Source: Atherix ibis (lineage: Eukaryota; Arthropoda; Insecta; Diptera; Athericidae). Taken from it: a stretch of DNA of 64,000 bases. The stretch spans positions 46,197,667 through 46,261,666 of the forward strand of contig OY282610.1 in the NCBI GenBank assembly GCA_958298945.1, given 5' to 3'. The stretch's first letter is position 1, and the number at the start of each line of letters is the position of its first letter. Positions 48,709 to 62,489 of this stretch are shown in pieces. Below the pieces are notes generated by a model, which had not been told where the DNA came from, ran no database searches, and saw only the letters and a program-made list of their open reading frames with translations. The position numbers and the translations under genes are program-made.

Positions 48709-50671
48709 CGAGAAAAATTACAAATCTTCCAAGGGTCCCCCAAAGGAAAATTTTCAATTTTACTGCAGTTTTCAAAAAATCGTATTTTCCGCAAATTTCC
48801 GCCAAAATCGATGCAGTTTTCAACAATTTACGCATTTTGAATGTTTCTCTATGGTTTGGACCAAAAAAATCGTAAATTGACAAAAAAATTTCGAGAAAAA
48901 TTACAAATCTTCCAAGGGTCCCCCAAAGGAAAATTTTCAATTTTACTGCATTTTTCAAAAAATCGTATTTTCCGCAAATTTCCGCCAAAATCGATGCAGT
49001 TTTCAACAATTTACGCATTTTGAATGTTTCTATATGGTTTGGATCAAAAAAATCGTGGATTGACAAAAATTAAATTTTCGAGAAAAATTACAAATCTGCC
49101 AAGGGTCCCCCAAAGGAAAATTTTCAATTTTACTGCATTTTTCAAGAAATCGTATTTTCCGCAAATTTCGGCCAAAATCGATGCAGTTTTCAACAATTTA
49201 CGCATTTTGAATGTTTCTCTATGGTTTGGACCAAAAAAATCGTAAATTGACAAAAAATAAATTTTCGAGAAAAATTACAAATCTTCCAAGGGTCCCCCAA
49301 AGGAAAATTTTCAATTTTACTGCATTTTTCAAAAAATCGTATTTTCCGCAAATTTCGGCCAAAATCGATGCAGTTTTCAACAATTTACGCATGTTGAATG
49401 TTTCTCTATGGTTTGGACTAAAAAAATCGTGGATTGACAAAAATTAAATTTTCGAGAAAAATTACAAATCTTCCAAGGGTCCCCCAAAGGAAAATTTTCA
49501 ATTTTACTGCATTTTTCAAAAAATCGTATTTTCCGCAAATTTCCACCAAAATCGATGCAGTTTTCAACAATTTACGCATTTTGAATGTGTCTCTATGGTT
49601 TGGACCAAAAAAATCGTGGATTGACAAAAAATAAATTTTCGAGAAAAATTAAAAATCTTCCAAGGGTCCCCCAAAGGAAAATTTTCAATTTTACTGCATT
49701 TTTCAAAAAATCGTATTTTCCGCAAATTTCGGCCAAAATCGATGCAGTTTTCAACAATTTACGCATTTTGAATGCTTCTCTATGGTTTGGACCAAAAAAA
49801 TCGTAAATTGACAAAAAATAAATTTTCGAGAAAAATTACAAATCTTCCAAGGGTCCCCCAAAGGAAAATTTTCAATTTTACTGCATTTTTCAAAAAATCG
49901 TATTTTCCGCAAATTTCCACCAAAATCGATGCAGTTTTCAACAATTTACGCATTTTGAATGTTTCTCTATGGTTTGGACCAAAACAATCGGGGATTGACA
50001 AAAAATAAATTTTCGAGAAAAATTAAAAATCTTCCAAGGGTCCCCCAAAGGAAAATTTTCAATTTTACTGCATTTTTCAAAAAATCGTATTTTCCGCAAA
50101 TTTCCACCAAAATCGATGCAGTTTTCAACAATTTACGCATTTTGAATGTTTCTCTATGGTTTGGACCAAAAAAATCGTAAATTGACAAGAAATAAATTTA
50201 CGAGAAAAATTACAAATCTTCCAAGGGTCCCCCAAAGGAAAATTTTCAATTTTACTGCATTTTTCAAAAAATCGTATTTTCCGCAAATTTCCGCCAAAAT
50301 CGATGCAGTTTTCAACAATTTACGCATTTTGAATGCTTCTCTATGGTTTGGACCAAAAAAATCGTAAATTGACAAAAAATAAATTTTCGAGAAAAATTAC
50401 AAATCTTCCAAGGGTCCCCCAAAGGAAAATTTTCAATTTTACTGCATTTTTCAAGAAATCGTATTTTCCGCAAATTTCCACCAAAATCGATGCAGTTTTC
50501 AACAATTTACGCATTTTGAATGTTTCTCTATGGTTTGGACCAAAAAAATCGTAAATTGACAAAAAATAAATTTTCGAGAAAAATTACATATCTTCCAAGG
50601 GTCCCCCAAAGGAAAATTTTCAATTTTACTGCATTTTTCAAGAAATCGTATTTTCCGCAAATTTCGGAGAA

Positions 50672-50746
50672 AAAATTTAATTTTGTCAATCCACGATTTT
50701 TTTTTTTTAGACCAAAAAAATCGTGGATTGACAAAAATTAAATTTT
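50672..50746. repeat. Class II fold-back monomer, copy 2
   Basis: Same structure as copy 1 with T12, 2038 bp downstream. Confidence 0.95.
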
Positions 50747-51252
50747 CGAGAAAAATTACAAATCTTCCAAGGGTCCCCCAAAGGAAAATTTTCAATTTTA
50801 CTGCAGTTTTCAAAAAATCGCATTTTCCGCAAATTTCCGCCAAAATCGATGCAGTTTTCAACAATTTACGCATTTTGAATGTTTCTCTATGGTTTGGACC
50901 AAAAAAATCGTGGATTGACAAAAATTAAATTTTCGAGAAAAATTACAAATCTTCCAATGGTCCCCCAAAGGAAAATTTTCAATTTTACTGCATTTTTCAA
51001 AAAATCGTATTTTCCGCAAATTTCCACCAAAATCGATGCAGTTTTCAACAATTTACGCATTTTGAATGTTTCTCTATGGTTTGGACCAAAAAAATCGTGG
51101 ATTGACAAAAAATAAATTTTCGAGAAAAATTAAAAATCTTCCAAGGGCCCCCCAAAGGAAAATTTTCAATTTTACTGCATTTTTCAAGAAATCGTATTTT
51201 CCGCAAATTTCGGCCAAAATCGATGCAGTTTTCAACAATTTACGCATTTTGA

Positions 51253-53477
51253 ATGCTTCTCTATGGTTTGGACCAAAAAAATCGTAAATTGACAAAAAAT
51301 AAATTTTCGAGAAAAATTACAAATCTTCCAAGGGTCCCCCAAAGGAAAATTTTCAATTTTACTGCATTTTTCAAGAAATCGTATTTTCCGCAAATTTCCA
51401 CCAAAATCGATGCAGTTTTCAACAATTTACGCATTTTGAATGTTTCTCTATGGTTTGGACCAAAACAATCGTGGATTGACAAAAAAAAAATTTTCGAGAA
51501 AAATTAAAAATCTTCCAAGGGTCCCCCAAAGGAAAATTTTCAATTTTACTGCATTTTTCAAAAAATCGTATTTTCCGCAAATTTCCGCCAAAATCGATGC
51601 AGTTTTCAACAATTTACGCATTTTGAATGCTTCTCTATGGTTTGGACCAAAAAAATCGTAGATTGACAAAAAATAAATTTTCGAGAAAAATTACAAATCT
51701 TCCAAGGGTCCCCCAAAGGAAAATTTTCAATTTTACTGCATTTTTCAAAAAAATCGTATTTTCCGCAAATTTCCGCCAAAATCGATGCAGTTTTCAACAA
51801 TTTACGCATTTTGAATGTTTCTCTATGGTTTGGACCAAAAAAATCGTGGATTGACAAAAATTAAATTTTCGAGAAAAATTACAAATCTTCCAAGGGTCCC
51901 CCAAAGGAAAATTTTCAATTTTACTGCATTTTTCAAAAAATCGTATTTTCCGCAAATTTCCACCAAAATCGATGCAGTTTTCAACAATTTACGCATTCTG
52001 AATGTTTCTCTATGGTTTGGACTAAAACAATCGTGGATTGACAAAAAATAAATTTTCGAGAAAAATTAAAAATCTTCCAAGGGTCCCCCAAAGGAAAATT
52101 TTCAATTTAACTGCATTTTTCAAGAAATCGTATTTTACGCAAATTTCGGCCAAAATCGATGCAGTTTTCAACAATTTACGCATTTTGAATGCTTCTCTAT
52201 GGTTTGGACCAAAAAAATCGTAAATTGACAAAAAATAAATTTTCGAGAAAAATTACAAATCTTCCAAGGGTCCCCCAAAGGAAAATTTTCAATTTTACTG
52301 CATTTTTCAAGAAATCGTATTTTCCGCAAATTTCCACCAAAATCGATGCAGTTTTCAACAATTTACGCATTTTGAATGTTTCTCTATGGTTTGGACCAAA
52401 ACAATCGTGGATTGACAAAAAAAAATTTTTCGAGAAAAATTAAAAATCTTCCAAGGGTCCCCCAAAGGAAAATTTTCAATTTTACTGCATTTTTCAAAAA
52501 ATCGTATTTTCCGCAAATTTCCGCCAAAATCGATGCAGTTTTCAACAATTTACGCATTTTGAATGCTTCTCTATGGTTTGGACCAAAAAAATCGTAGATT
52601 GACAAAAAATAAATTTTCGAGAAAAATTACAAATCTTCCAAGGGTCCCCCAAAGGAAAATTTTCAATTTTACTGCATTTTTCAAAAAAATCGTATTTTCC
52701 GCAAATTTCCGCCAAAATCGATGCAGTTTTCAACAATTTACGCATTTTGAATGTTTCTCTATGGTTTGGACCAAAAAAATCGTGGATTGACAAAAATTAA
52801 ATTTTCGAGAAAAATTACAAATCTTCCAAGGGTCCCCCAAAGGAAAATTTTCAATTTTACTGCATTTTTCAAAAAATCGTATTTTCCGCAAATTTCCACC
52901 AAAATCGATGCAGTTTTCAACAATTTACGCATTCTGAATGTTTCTCTATGGTTTGGACTAAAACAATCGTGGATTGACAAAAAATAAATTTTCGAGAAAA
53001 ATTAAAAATCTTCCAAGGGTCCCCCAAAGGAAAATTTTCAATTTAACTGCATTTTTCAAGAAATCGTATTTTCCGCAAATTTCGGCCAAAATCGATGCAG
53101 TTTTCAACAATTTACGCATTTTGAATGCTTCTCTATGGTTTGGACCAAAAAAATCGTAAATTGACAAAAAATAAATTTTCGAGAAAAATTACAAATCTTC
53201 CAAGGGTCCCCCAAAGGAAAATTTTCAATTTTACTGCATTTTTCAAGAAATCGTATTTTCCGCAAATTTCCACCAAAATCGATGCAGTTTTCAACAATTT
53301 ACGCATTTTGAATGTTTCTCTATGGTTTGGACCAAAACAATCGTGAATTGACAAAAAAAAAATTTTCGAGAAAAATTAAAAATCTTCCAAGGGTCCCCCA
53401 AAGGAAAATTTTCAATTTTACTGCATTTTTCAAAAAATCGTATTTTCCGCAAATTTCCGCCAAAATCGATGCAGTTT
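51253..53477 (+). repeat. Pentamer HOR, 936-bp period, about 2.4 copies
   Basis: Copies start at 51253, 52189 and 53125. Recurrent private features at 936 bp are AAAACAATCGTGGATTG followed by a long A-run replacing AAATAAA (about 51481 and 52417), a one-base longer TTTCAAAAAAATCG (about 51746 and 52682) and GGACTAAAACAATCG (about 52020 and 52956). The third copy has CGTGAATTG near 53343 and then departs into the TGGTTTGACC/class II context. Confidence 0.8.
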
Positions 53478-53836
53478 TCAACAATTTACGCATTTTGAAT
53501 GCTTCTCTATGGTTTGACCAAAAAAATCGTGGATTGACAAAAAATAAATTTTCGAGAAAAATTACAAATCTTCCAAGGGTCCCCCAAAGGAAAATTTTCA
53601 ATTTTACTGCATTTTTCAAAAAATCGTATTTGCCGCAAATTTCTACCAAAATCGATGCAGTTTTCAACAGTTTACGCATTTTGAATGTTTCTCTATGGTT
53701 TGGACCAAAAAAATCGTAAATTGACAAAAAATAAATTTTCGAGAAAAATTACATATCTTCCAAGGGTCCCCCAAAGGAAAATTTTCAATTTTACTGCATT
53801 TTTCAAGAAATCGTATTTTCCGCAAATTTCGGAGAA

Positions 53837-53911
53837 AAAATTTAATTTTGTCAATCCACGATTTTTTTTTTTTAGACCAAAAAAATCGTGGATTGACAAA
53901 AATTAAATTTT
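53837..53911. repeat. Class II fold-back monomer, copy 3
   Basis: Same structure with T12, 3165 bp after copy 2. Confidence 0.95.
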
Positions 53912-54568
53912 CGAGAAAAATTACAAATCTTCCAAGGGTCCCCCAAAGGAAAATTTTCAATTTTACTGCAGTTTTCAAAAAATCGTATTTTCCGCAAATT
54001 TCCGCCAAAATCGATGCAGTTTTCAACAATTTACGCATTTTGAATGTTTCTCTATGGTTTGGACCAAAAAAATCGTAAATTGACAAAAAATAAATTTTCG
54101 AGAAAAATTACAAATCTTCCAAGGGTCCCCCAAAGGAAAATTTTCAATTTAACTGCGTTTTTCAAGAAATTGTATTTTCCGCGAATTTCGGCCAAAATCG
54201 ATGAAGTTTTCAACAATTTTCGCATTTTGAATGGTTCTCTATGGTTTGGACCAAAATAATCGTGGATGACAAAAAATAAATTTTCGAGAAAAATTACAAA
54301 TCTTCCAAGGGTCCCCCAAAGGAAAATTTTCAATTTTACTGCATTTTTCAAGAAATTGTATTTTCCGCAAATTTCCACCAAAATCGATGCAGTTTTCAAC
54401 AATTTACGCATTTTGAATGTTTCTCTATGGTTTGGACCAAAAAAATCGTAAATTGACAAAAAATAAATTTTCGAGAAAAATTACAAATCTTCCAAGGGTC
54501 CCCCAAAGGAAAATTTTCAATTTTACTGCATTTTTCAAGAAATTGTATTTTCCGCAAATTTCGGAGAA

Positions 54569-54642
54569 AAAATTTAATTTTGTCAATCCACGATTTCTTT
54601 TTTTAGACCAAAAAAATCGTGGATTGACAAAAATTAAATTTT
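54569..54642. repeat. Class II fold-back monomer, copy 4 (C-interrupted T-run)
   Basis: Subtype in which the T-run reads TTTCTTTTTTT. The downstream monomer keeps CTGCATTTTTCAAG, whereas the T12 subtype is usually followed by CTGCAGTTTTCAAA. The two subtypes therefore have distinct downstream neighbours. Confidence 0.95.
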
Positions 54643-56046
54643 CGAGAAAAATTACAAATCTTCCAAGGGTCCCCCAAAGGAAAATTTTCAATTTTACTGC
54701 ATTTTTCAAGAAATCGTATTTTCCGCAAATTTCGGCCAAAATCGATGCAGTTTTCAACAATTAACGCATTTTGAATGTTTCTCTATGGTTTGGACCAAAA
54801 AAATCGTGGATGACAAAAAATAAATTTTCGAGAAAAATTACAAATCTTCCAAGGGTCCCCCAAAGGAAAATTTTCAATTTTACTGCATTTTTCAAGAAAT
54901 TGTATTTTCCGCAAATTTCGGCCAAAATCGATGCAGTTTTCAACAATTTACGCATTTTGAATGTTTCTCTGTGGTTTAGACCAAAAAATCGTGGATTGAC
55001 AAAAATTAAATTTTCGAGAAAAATTACAAATCTTCCAAGGGTCCCCCAAAGGAAAATTTTCAATTTAACTGCATTTTTCAAGAAATCGTATTTTCCGCAA
55101 ATTTCGGCCAAAATCGATGAAGTTTTCAACAATTTACGCATTTTGAATGGTTCTCTATGGTTTGGACCAAAACAATCGTGGATTGACAAAAAATAAATTT
55201 TCGAGAAAAATTACAAATCTTCCAAGGGTCCCCCAAAGGAAAATTTTCAATTTTACTGCATTTTTCAAAAAATCGTATTTTCCGCAAATTTCCACCAAAA
55301 TCGATGCAGTTTTCAACAATTTACGCATTTTGAATGTTTCTCTATGGTTTGGACCAAAAAAATCGTGGATTGACAAAAATTAAATTTTCGAGAAAAATTA
55401 CAAATCTTCCAAGGGTCCCCCAAAGGAAAATTTTCAATTTTACTGCATTTTTCAAAAAATCGTATTTTCCGCAAATTTCCACCAAAATCGATGCAGTTTT
55501 CAACAATTTACGCATTCTGAATGTTTCTCTATGGTTTGGACCAAAACAATCGTGGATTGACAAAAAATAAATTTTCGAGAAAAATTAAAAATCTTCCAAG
55601 GGTCCCCCAAAGGAAAATTTTCAATTTAACTGCATTTTTCAAGAAATCGTATTTTACGCAAATTTCGGTCAAAATCGATGCATATTTCAACAATTTACGC
55701 ATTTTGAATGTTTCTCTATGGTTTGGACCAAAAAAATCGTGGATTGACAAAAAATAAATTTTCGAGAAAAATTACAAATCTTCCAAGGGTCCCCCAAAGG
55801 AAAATTTTCAATTTTACTGCATTTTTCAAGAAATTGTATTTTCCGCAAATTTCCACCAAAATCGATGCAGTTTTCAACAATTTACGCATTTTGAATGTTT
55901 CTCTATGGTTTGGACCAAAAAAATCGTAAATTGACAAAAAATAAATTTTCGAGAAAAATTACAAATCTTCCAAGGGTCCCCCAAAGGAAAATTTTCAATT
56001 TTACTGCATTTTTCAAGAAATTGTATTTTCCGCAAATTTCGGAGAA

Positions 56047-56120
56047 AAAATTTAATTTTGTCAATCCACGATTTCTTTTTTTAGACCAAAAAAATCGTGG
56101 ATTGACAAAAATTAAATTTT
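56047..56120. repeat. Class II fold-back monomer, copy 5 (C-interrupted T-run)
   Basis: Same as copy 4, 1478 bp downstream, carried by the 1478-bp HOR. Confidence 0.95.
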
Positions 56121-57524
56121 CGAGAAAAATTACAAATCTTCCAAGGGTCCCCCAAAGGAAAATTTTCAATTTTACTGCATTTTTCAAGAAATCGTATTTT
56201 CCGCAAATTTCGGCCAAAATCGATGCAGTTTTCAACAATTAACGCATTTTGAATGTTTCTCTATGGTTTGGACCAAAAAAATCGTGGATGACAAGAAATA
56301 AATTTTCGAGAAAAATTACAAATCTTCCAAGGGTCCCCCAAAGGAAAATTTTCAATTTTACTGCATTTTTCAAGAAATCGTATTTTCCGCAAATTTCGGC
56401 CAAAATCGATGCAGTTTTCAACAATTTACGCATTTTGAATGTTTCTCTGTGGTTTAGACCAAAAAATCGTGGATTGACAAAAATTAAATTTTCGAGAAAA
56501 ATTACAAATCTTCCAAGGGTCCCCCAAAGGAAAATTTTCAATTTAACTGCATTTTTCAAGAAATCGTATTTTCCGCAAATTTCGGCCAAAATCGATGAAG
56601 TTTTCAACAATTTACGCATTTTGAATGGTTCTCTATGGTTTGGACCAAAACAATCGTGGATTGGCAAAAAATAAATTTTCGAGAAAAATTACAAATCTTC
56701 CAAGGGTCCCCCAAAGGAAAATTTTCAATTTTACTGCATTTTTCAAAAAATCGTATTTTCCGCAAATTTCCACCAAAATCGATGCAGTTTTCAACAATTT
56801 ACGCATTTTGAATGTTTCTCTATGGTTTGGACCAAAAAAATCGTGGATTGACAAAAATTAAATTTTCGAGAAAAATTACAAATCTTCCAAGGGTCCCCCA
56901 AAGGAAAATTTTCAATTTTACTGCATTTTTCAAAAAATCGTATTTTCCGCAAATTTCCACCAAAATCGATGCAGTTTTCAACAATTTACGCATTCTGAAT
57001 GTTTCTCTATGGTTTGGACCAAAACAATCGTGGATTGACAAAAAATAAATTTTCGAGAAAAATTAAAAATCTTCCAAGGGTCCCCCAAAGGAAAATTTTC
57101 AATTTAACTGCATTTTTCAAGAAATCGTATTTTACGCAAATTTCGGTCAAAATCGATGCATATTTCAACAATTTACGCATTTTGAATGTTTCTCTATGGT
57201 TTGGACCAAAAAAATCGTGGATTGACAAAAAATAAATTTTCGAGAAAAATTACAAATCTTCCAAGGGTCCCCCAAAGGAAAATTTTCAATTTTACTGCAT
57301 TTTTCAAAAAATCGTATTTGCCGCAAATTTCTACCAAAATCGATGCAGTTTTCAACAGTTTACGCATTTTGAATGTTTCTCTATGGTTTGGACCAAAAAA
57401 ATCGTAAATTGACAAAAAATAAATTTTCGAGAAAAATTACATATCTTCCAAGGGTCCCCCAAAGGAAAATTTTCAATTTTACTGCATTTTTCAAGAAATC
57501 GTATTTTCCGCAAATTTCGGAGAA

Positions 57525-57599
57525 AAAATTTAATTTTGTCAATCCACGATTTTTTTTTTTTAGACCAAAAAAATCGTGGATTGACAAAAATTAAATTTT
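57525..57599. repeat. Class II fold-back monomer, copy 6
   Basis: T12 subtype, 3688 bp after copy 3. The adjoining monomer has TTACAATTCTTCC in place of TTACAAATCTTCC. Confidence 0.95.
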
Positions 57600-58817
57600 C
57601 GAGAAAAATTACAATTCTTCCAAGGGTCCCCCAAAGGAAAATTTTCAATTTTACTGCAGTTTTCAAAAAATCGTATTTTCCGCAAATTTCCGCCAAAATC
57701 GATGCAGTTTTCAACAATTTACGCATTTTGAATGTTTCTCTATGGTTTGGACCAAAAAAATCGTAAATTGACAAAAAATAAATTTTCGAGAAAAATTACA
57801 AATCTTCCAAGGGTCCCCCAAAGGAAAATTTTCAATTTAACTGCGTTTTTCAAGAAATTGTATTTTCCGCAAATTTCGGCCAAAATCGATGAAGTTTTCA
57901 ACAATTTTCGCATTTTGAATGGTTCTCTATGGTTTGGACCAAAATAATCGTGGATGACAAAAAATAAATTTTCGAGAAAAATTACAAATCTTCCAAGGGT
58001 CCCCCAAAGGAAAATTTTCAATTTTACTGCATTTTTCAAAAAATCGTATTTTCCGCAAATTTCCACCAAAATCGATGCAGTTTTCAACAATTTACGCATT
58101 TTGATTGTTTCTCTATGGTTTGGACCAACAAAATCGTAAATTGACAAAAAATAAATTTTCGAGAAAAATTACAAATCTTCCAAGGGTCCCCCAAAGGAAA
58201 ATTTTCAATTTTACTGCATTTTTCAAAAAATCGTATTTTCCGCAAATTTCCACCAAAATCGATGCAGTTTTCAACAATTTACGCATTCTGAATGTTTCTC
58301 TATGGTTTGGACCAAAACAATCGTGGATTGACAAAAAATAAATTTTCGAGAAAAATTAAAAATCTTCCAAGGGTCCCCCAAAGGAAAATTTTCAATTTAA
58401 CTGCATTTTTCAAGAAATCGTATTTTACGCAAATTTCGGTCAAAATCGATGCATATTTCAACAATTTACGCATTTTGAATGTTTCTCTATGGTTTGGACC
58501 AAAAAAATCGTGGATTGACAAAAAATAAATTTTCGAGAAAAATTACAAATCTTCCAAGGGTCCCCCAAAGGAAAATTTTCAATTTTACTGCATTTTTCAA
58601 AAAATCGTATTTGCCGCAAATTTCTACCAAAATCGATGCAGTTTTCAACAGTTTACGCATTTTGAATGTTTCTCTATGGTTTGGACCAAAAAAATCGTAA
58701 ATTGACAAAAAATAAATTTTCGAGAAAAATTACATATCTTCCAAGGGTCCCCCAAAGGAAAATTTTCAATTTTACTGCATTTTTCAAGAAATCGTATTTT
58801 CCGCAAATTTCGGAGAA

Positions 58818-58892
58818 AAAATTTAATTTTGTCAATCCACGATTTTTTTTTTTTAGACCAAAAAAATCGTGGATTGACAAAAATTAAATTTT
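58818..58892. repeat. Class II fold-back monomer, copy 7
   Basis: T12 subtype, 1293 bp after copy 6. The adjoining monomer has TTACAATTCCTCC, one further change from copy 6. Confidence 0.95.
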
Positions 58893-59549
58893 CGAGAAAA
58901 ATTACAATTCCTCCAAGGGTCCCCCAAAGGAAAATTTTCAATTTTACTGCAGTTTTCAAAAAATCGTATTTTCCGCAAATTTCCGCCAAAATCGATGCAG
59001 TTTTCAACAATTTACACATTTTGAATGTTTCTCTATGGTTTGGACCAAAAAAATCGTAAATTGACAAAAAATAAATTTTCGAGAAAAATTACAAATCTTC
59101 CAAGGGTCCCCCAAAGGAAAATTTTCAATTTAACTGCGTTTTTCAAGAAATTGTATTTTCCGCAAATTTCGGCCAAAATCGATGAAGTTTTCAACAATTT
59201 TCGCATTTTGAATGGTTCTCTATGGTTTGGACCAAAATAATCGTGGATGACAAAAAATAAATTTTCGAGAAAAATTACAAATCTTCCAAGGGTCCCCCAA
59301 AGGAAAATTTTCAATTTTACTGCATTTTTCAAAAAATCGTATTTTCCGCAAATTTCCACCAAAATCGATGCAGTTTTCAACAATTTACGCATTTTGATTG
59401 TTTCTCTATGGTTTGGACCAACAAAATCGTAAATTGACAAAAAATAAATTTTCGAGAAAAATTACAAATCTTCCAAGGGTCCCCCAAAGGAAAATTTTCA
59501 ATTTTACTGCATTTTTCAAGAAATCGTATTTTCCGCAAATTTCGGAGAA

Positions 59550-59623
59550 AAAATTTAATTTTGTCAATCCACGATTTCTTTTTTTAGACCAAAAAAATCG
59601 TGGATTGACAAAAATTAAATTTT
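59550..59623. repeat. Class II fold-back monomer, copy 8 (C-interrupted T-run)
   Basis: Same as copies 4 and 5, 3503 bp after copy 5. Confidence 0.95.
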
Positions 59624-60654
59624 CGAGAAAAATTACAAATCTTCCAAGGGTCCCCCAAAGGAAAATTTTCAATTTTACTGCATTTTTCAAGAAATCGTAT
59701 TTTCCGCAAATTTCGGCCAAAATCGATGCAGTTTTCAACAATTAACGCATTTTGAATGTTTCTCTATGGTTTGGACCAAAAAAATCGTGGATGACAAAAA
59801 ATAAATTTTCGAGAAAAATTACAAATCTTCCAAGGGTCCCCCAAAGGAAAATTTTCAATTTTACTGCATTTTTCAAGAAATCGTATTTTCCGCAAATTTC
59901 GGCCAAAATCGATGCAGTTTTCAACAATTTACGCATTTTGAATGTTTCTCTGTGGTTTAGACCAAAAAATCGTGGATTGACAAAAATTAAATTTTCGAGA
60001 AAAATTACAAATCTTCCAAGGGTCCCTCAAAGGAAAATTTTCAATTTAACTGCATTTTTCAAGAAATCGTATTTTCCGCAAATTTCGGCCAAAATCGATG
60101 AAGTTTTCAACAATTTACGCATTTTGAATGGTTCTCTATGGTTTGGACCAAAACAATCGTGGATTGACAAAAAATAAATTTTCGAGAAAAATTACAAATC
60201 TTCCAAGGGTCCCCCAAAGGAAAATTTTCAATTTTACTGCATTTTTCAAAAAATCGTATTTTCCGCAAATTTCCACCAAAATCGATGCAGTTTTCAACAA
60301 TTTACGCATTTTGAATGTTTCTCTATGGTTTGGACCAAAAAAAATCATAAATTGACAAAAAATAAATTTTCGAGAAAAATTACAAATCTTCCAAGGGTCC
60401 CCCAAAGGAAAATTTTCAATTTTACTGCATTTTTCAAAAAATCGTATTTGCCGCAAATTTCTACCAAAATCGATGCAGTTTTCAACAGTTTACGCATTTT
60501 GAATGTTTCTCTATGGTTTGGACCAAAAAAATCGTAAATTGACAAAAAATAAATTTTCGAGAAAAATTACATATCTTCCAAGGGTCCCCCAAAGGAAAAT
60601 TTTCAATTTTACTGCATTTTTCAAGAAATCGTATTTTCCGCAAATTTCGGAGAA

Positions 60655-60730
60655 AAAATTTAATTTTGTCAATCCACGATTTTTTTTTTTTTAGACCAAA
60701 AAAATCGTGGATTGACAAAAATTAAATTTT
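60655..60730. repeat. Class II fold-back monomer, copy 9
   Basis: T-run of 13 rather than 12 (60680-60692), otherwise the T12 subtype. The next monomer has TTACAATTCTTCC as in copy 6. Confidence 0.95.
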
Positions 60731-61387
60731 CGAGAAAAATTACAATTCTTCCAAGGGTCCCCCAAAGGAAAATTTTCAATTTTACTGCAGTTTTCAAAAA
60801 ATCGTATTTTCCGCAAATTTCCGCCAAAATCGATGCAGTTTTCAACAATTTACGCATTTTGAATGTTTCTCTATGGTTTGGACCAAAAAAATCGTAAATT
60901 GACAAAAAATAAATTTTCGAGAAAAATTACAAATCTTCCAAGGGTCCCCCAAAGGAAAATTTTCAATTTAACTGCGTTTTTCAAGAAATTGTATTTTCCG
61001 CAAATTTCGGCCAAAATCGATGAAGTTTTCAACAATTTTCGCATTTTGAATGGTTCTCTATGGTTTGGACCAAAATAATCGTGGATGACAAAAAATAAAT
61101 TTTCGAGAAAAATTACAAATCTTCCAAGGGTCCCCCAAAGGAAAATTTTCAATTTTACTGCATTTTTCAAAAAATCGTATTTTCCGCAAATTTCCACCAA
61201 AATCGATGCAGTTTTCAACAATTTACGCATTTTGAATGTTTCTCTATGGTTTGGACCAAAAAAATCGTAAATTGACAAAAAATAAATTTTCGAGAAAAAT
61301 TACAAATCTTCCAAGGGTCCCCCAAAGGAAAATTTTCAATTTTACTGCATTTTTCAAGAAATCGTATTTTCCGCAAATTTCGGAGAA

Positions 61388-61460
61388 AAAATTTAATTTT
61401 GTCAATCCACGATTTCTTTTTAAGACCAAAAAAATCGTGGATTGACAAAAATTAAATTTT
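61388..61460. repeat. Class II fold-back monomer, copy 10 (variant T-run)
   Basis: The C-interrupted subtype with a shortened run, TTTCTTTTTAAGACC in place of TTTCTTTTTTTAGACC, so the loop differs from the other copies. It lies 1837-1838 bp after copy 8. Confidence 0.95.
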
Positions 61461-62489
61461 CGAGAAAAATTACAAATCTTCCAAGGGTCCCCCAAAGGAA
61501 AATTTTCAATTTTACTGCATTTTTCAAGAAATCGTATTTTCCGCAAATTTCGGCCAAAATCGATGCAGTTTTCAACAATTAACGCATTTTGAATGTTTCT
61601 CTATGGTTTGGACCAAAAAAATCGTGGATGACAAAAAATAAATTTTCGAGAAAAATTACAAATCTTCCAAGGGTCCCCCAAAGGAAAATTTTCAATTTTA
61701 CTGCATTTTTCAAGAAATCGTATTTTCCGCAAATTTCGGCCAAAATCGATGCAGTTTTCAACAATTTACGCATTTTGAATGTTTCTCTGTGGTTTAGACC
61801 AAAAAATCGTGGATTGACAAAAATTAAATTTTCGAGAAAAATTACAAATCTTCCAAGGGTCCCCCAAAGGAAAATTTTCAATTTAACTGCATTTTTCAAG
61901 AAATCGTATTTTCCGCAAATTTCGGCCAAAATCGATGAAGTTTTCAACAATTTACGCATTTTGAATGGTTCTCTATGGTTTGGACCAAAACAATCGTGGA
62001 TTGACAAAAAATAAATTTTCGAGAAAAATTACAAATCTTCCAAGGGTCCCCCAAAGGAAAATTTTCAATTTTACTGCATTTTTCAAAAAATCGTATTTTC
62101 CGCAAATTTCCACCAAAATCGATGCAGTTTTCAACAATTTACGCATTTTGAATGTTTCTCTATGGTTTGGACCAAAAAAATCATAAATTGACAAAAAATA
62201 AATTTTCGAGAAAAATTACAAATCTTCCAAGGGTCCCCCAAAGGAAAATTTTCAATTTTACTGCATTTTTCAAGAAATCGTATTTTCCGCAAATTTCGCC
62301 CAAAATCGATGCAGTTTTCAACAATTAACGCATTTTGAATGTTTCTCCATGGTTTGGACCAAAAAAATCGTGGATGACAAAAAATAAATGTTCGAGAAAA
62401 ATTACAAATCTTCCAAGGGTCCCCCAAAGGAAAATTTTCAATTTTACTGCATTTTTCAAGAAATCGTATTTTCCGCAAATTTCGGAGAA

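Larger units (their letters stand above)
54417..57372 (+). repeat. HOR of 1478 bp, two tandem copies
   Basis: Units at 54417-55894 and 55895-57372 (eight monomers minus the fold-back loss) share the C-interrupted class II monomer, CAATTAACGC (about 54759 and 56237), the GTGGATGAC one-base deletion (about 54807 and 56285), a GGTTTAGACC unit with CAATTTAACTGC, and GATGAAG. Small differences include AAAAATTGGC, from GATTGGC in place of GATTGAC near 56660, in copy 2. Confidence 0.75.
57186..59770 (+). repeat. HOR of 1293 bp, two tandem copies
   Basis: Units starting near 57186 and 58479 contain ATTTGCCGC with CAACAGTTTACG, the T12 class II monomer, a CTGCAGTTTTC unit, CTGCGTTTTTC with GATGAAG and GGACCAAAATAATCGTGGATGAC, and the private TTTTGATTGTTTC and GGACCAACAAAATCG changes (about 58103-58130 and 59396-59423). 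The second copy diverges after its last shared monomer into the C-interrupted class II unit. Confidence 0.75.
58650..62190 (+). repeat. HOR of 1837 bp, two tandem copies
   Basis: 58650-60486 and 60487-62190 match at 1837-1838 bp. Each contains a T12/T13 class II monomer, then a C-interrupted class II monomer 732-733 bp later, then the CAATTAACGC/GTGGATGAC unit, the GGTTTAGACC unit, and an AAATCATAAATTG unit (about 60350 and 62172). The second copy lacks the TTTTGATTG and GGACCAACAAAATCG changes of the first, which points to partial conversion. Confidence 0.75.
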
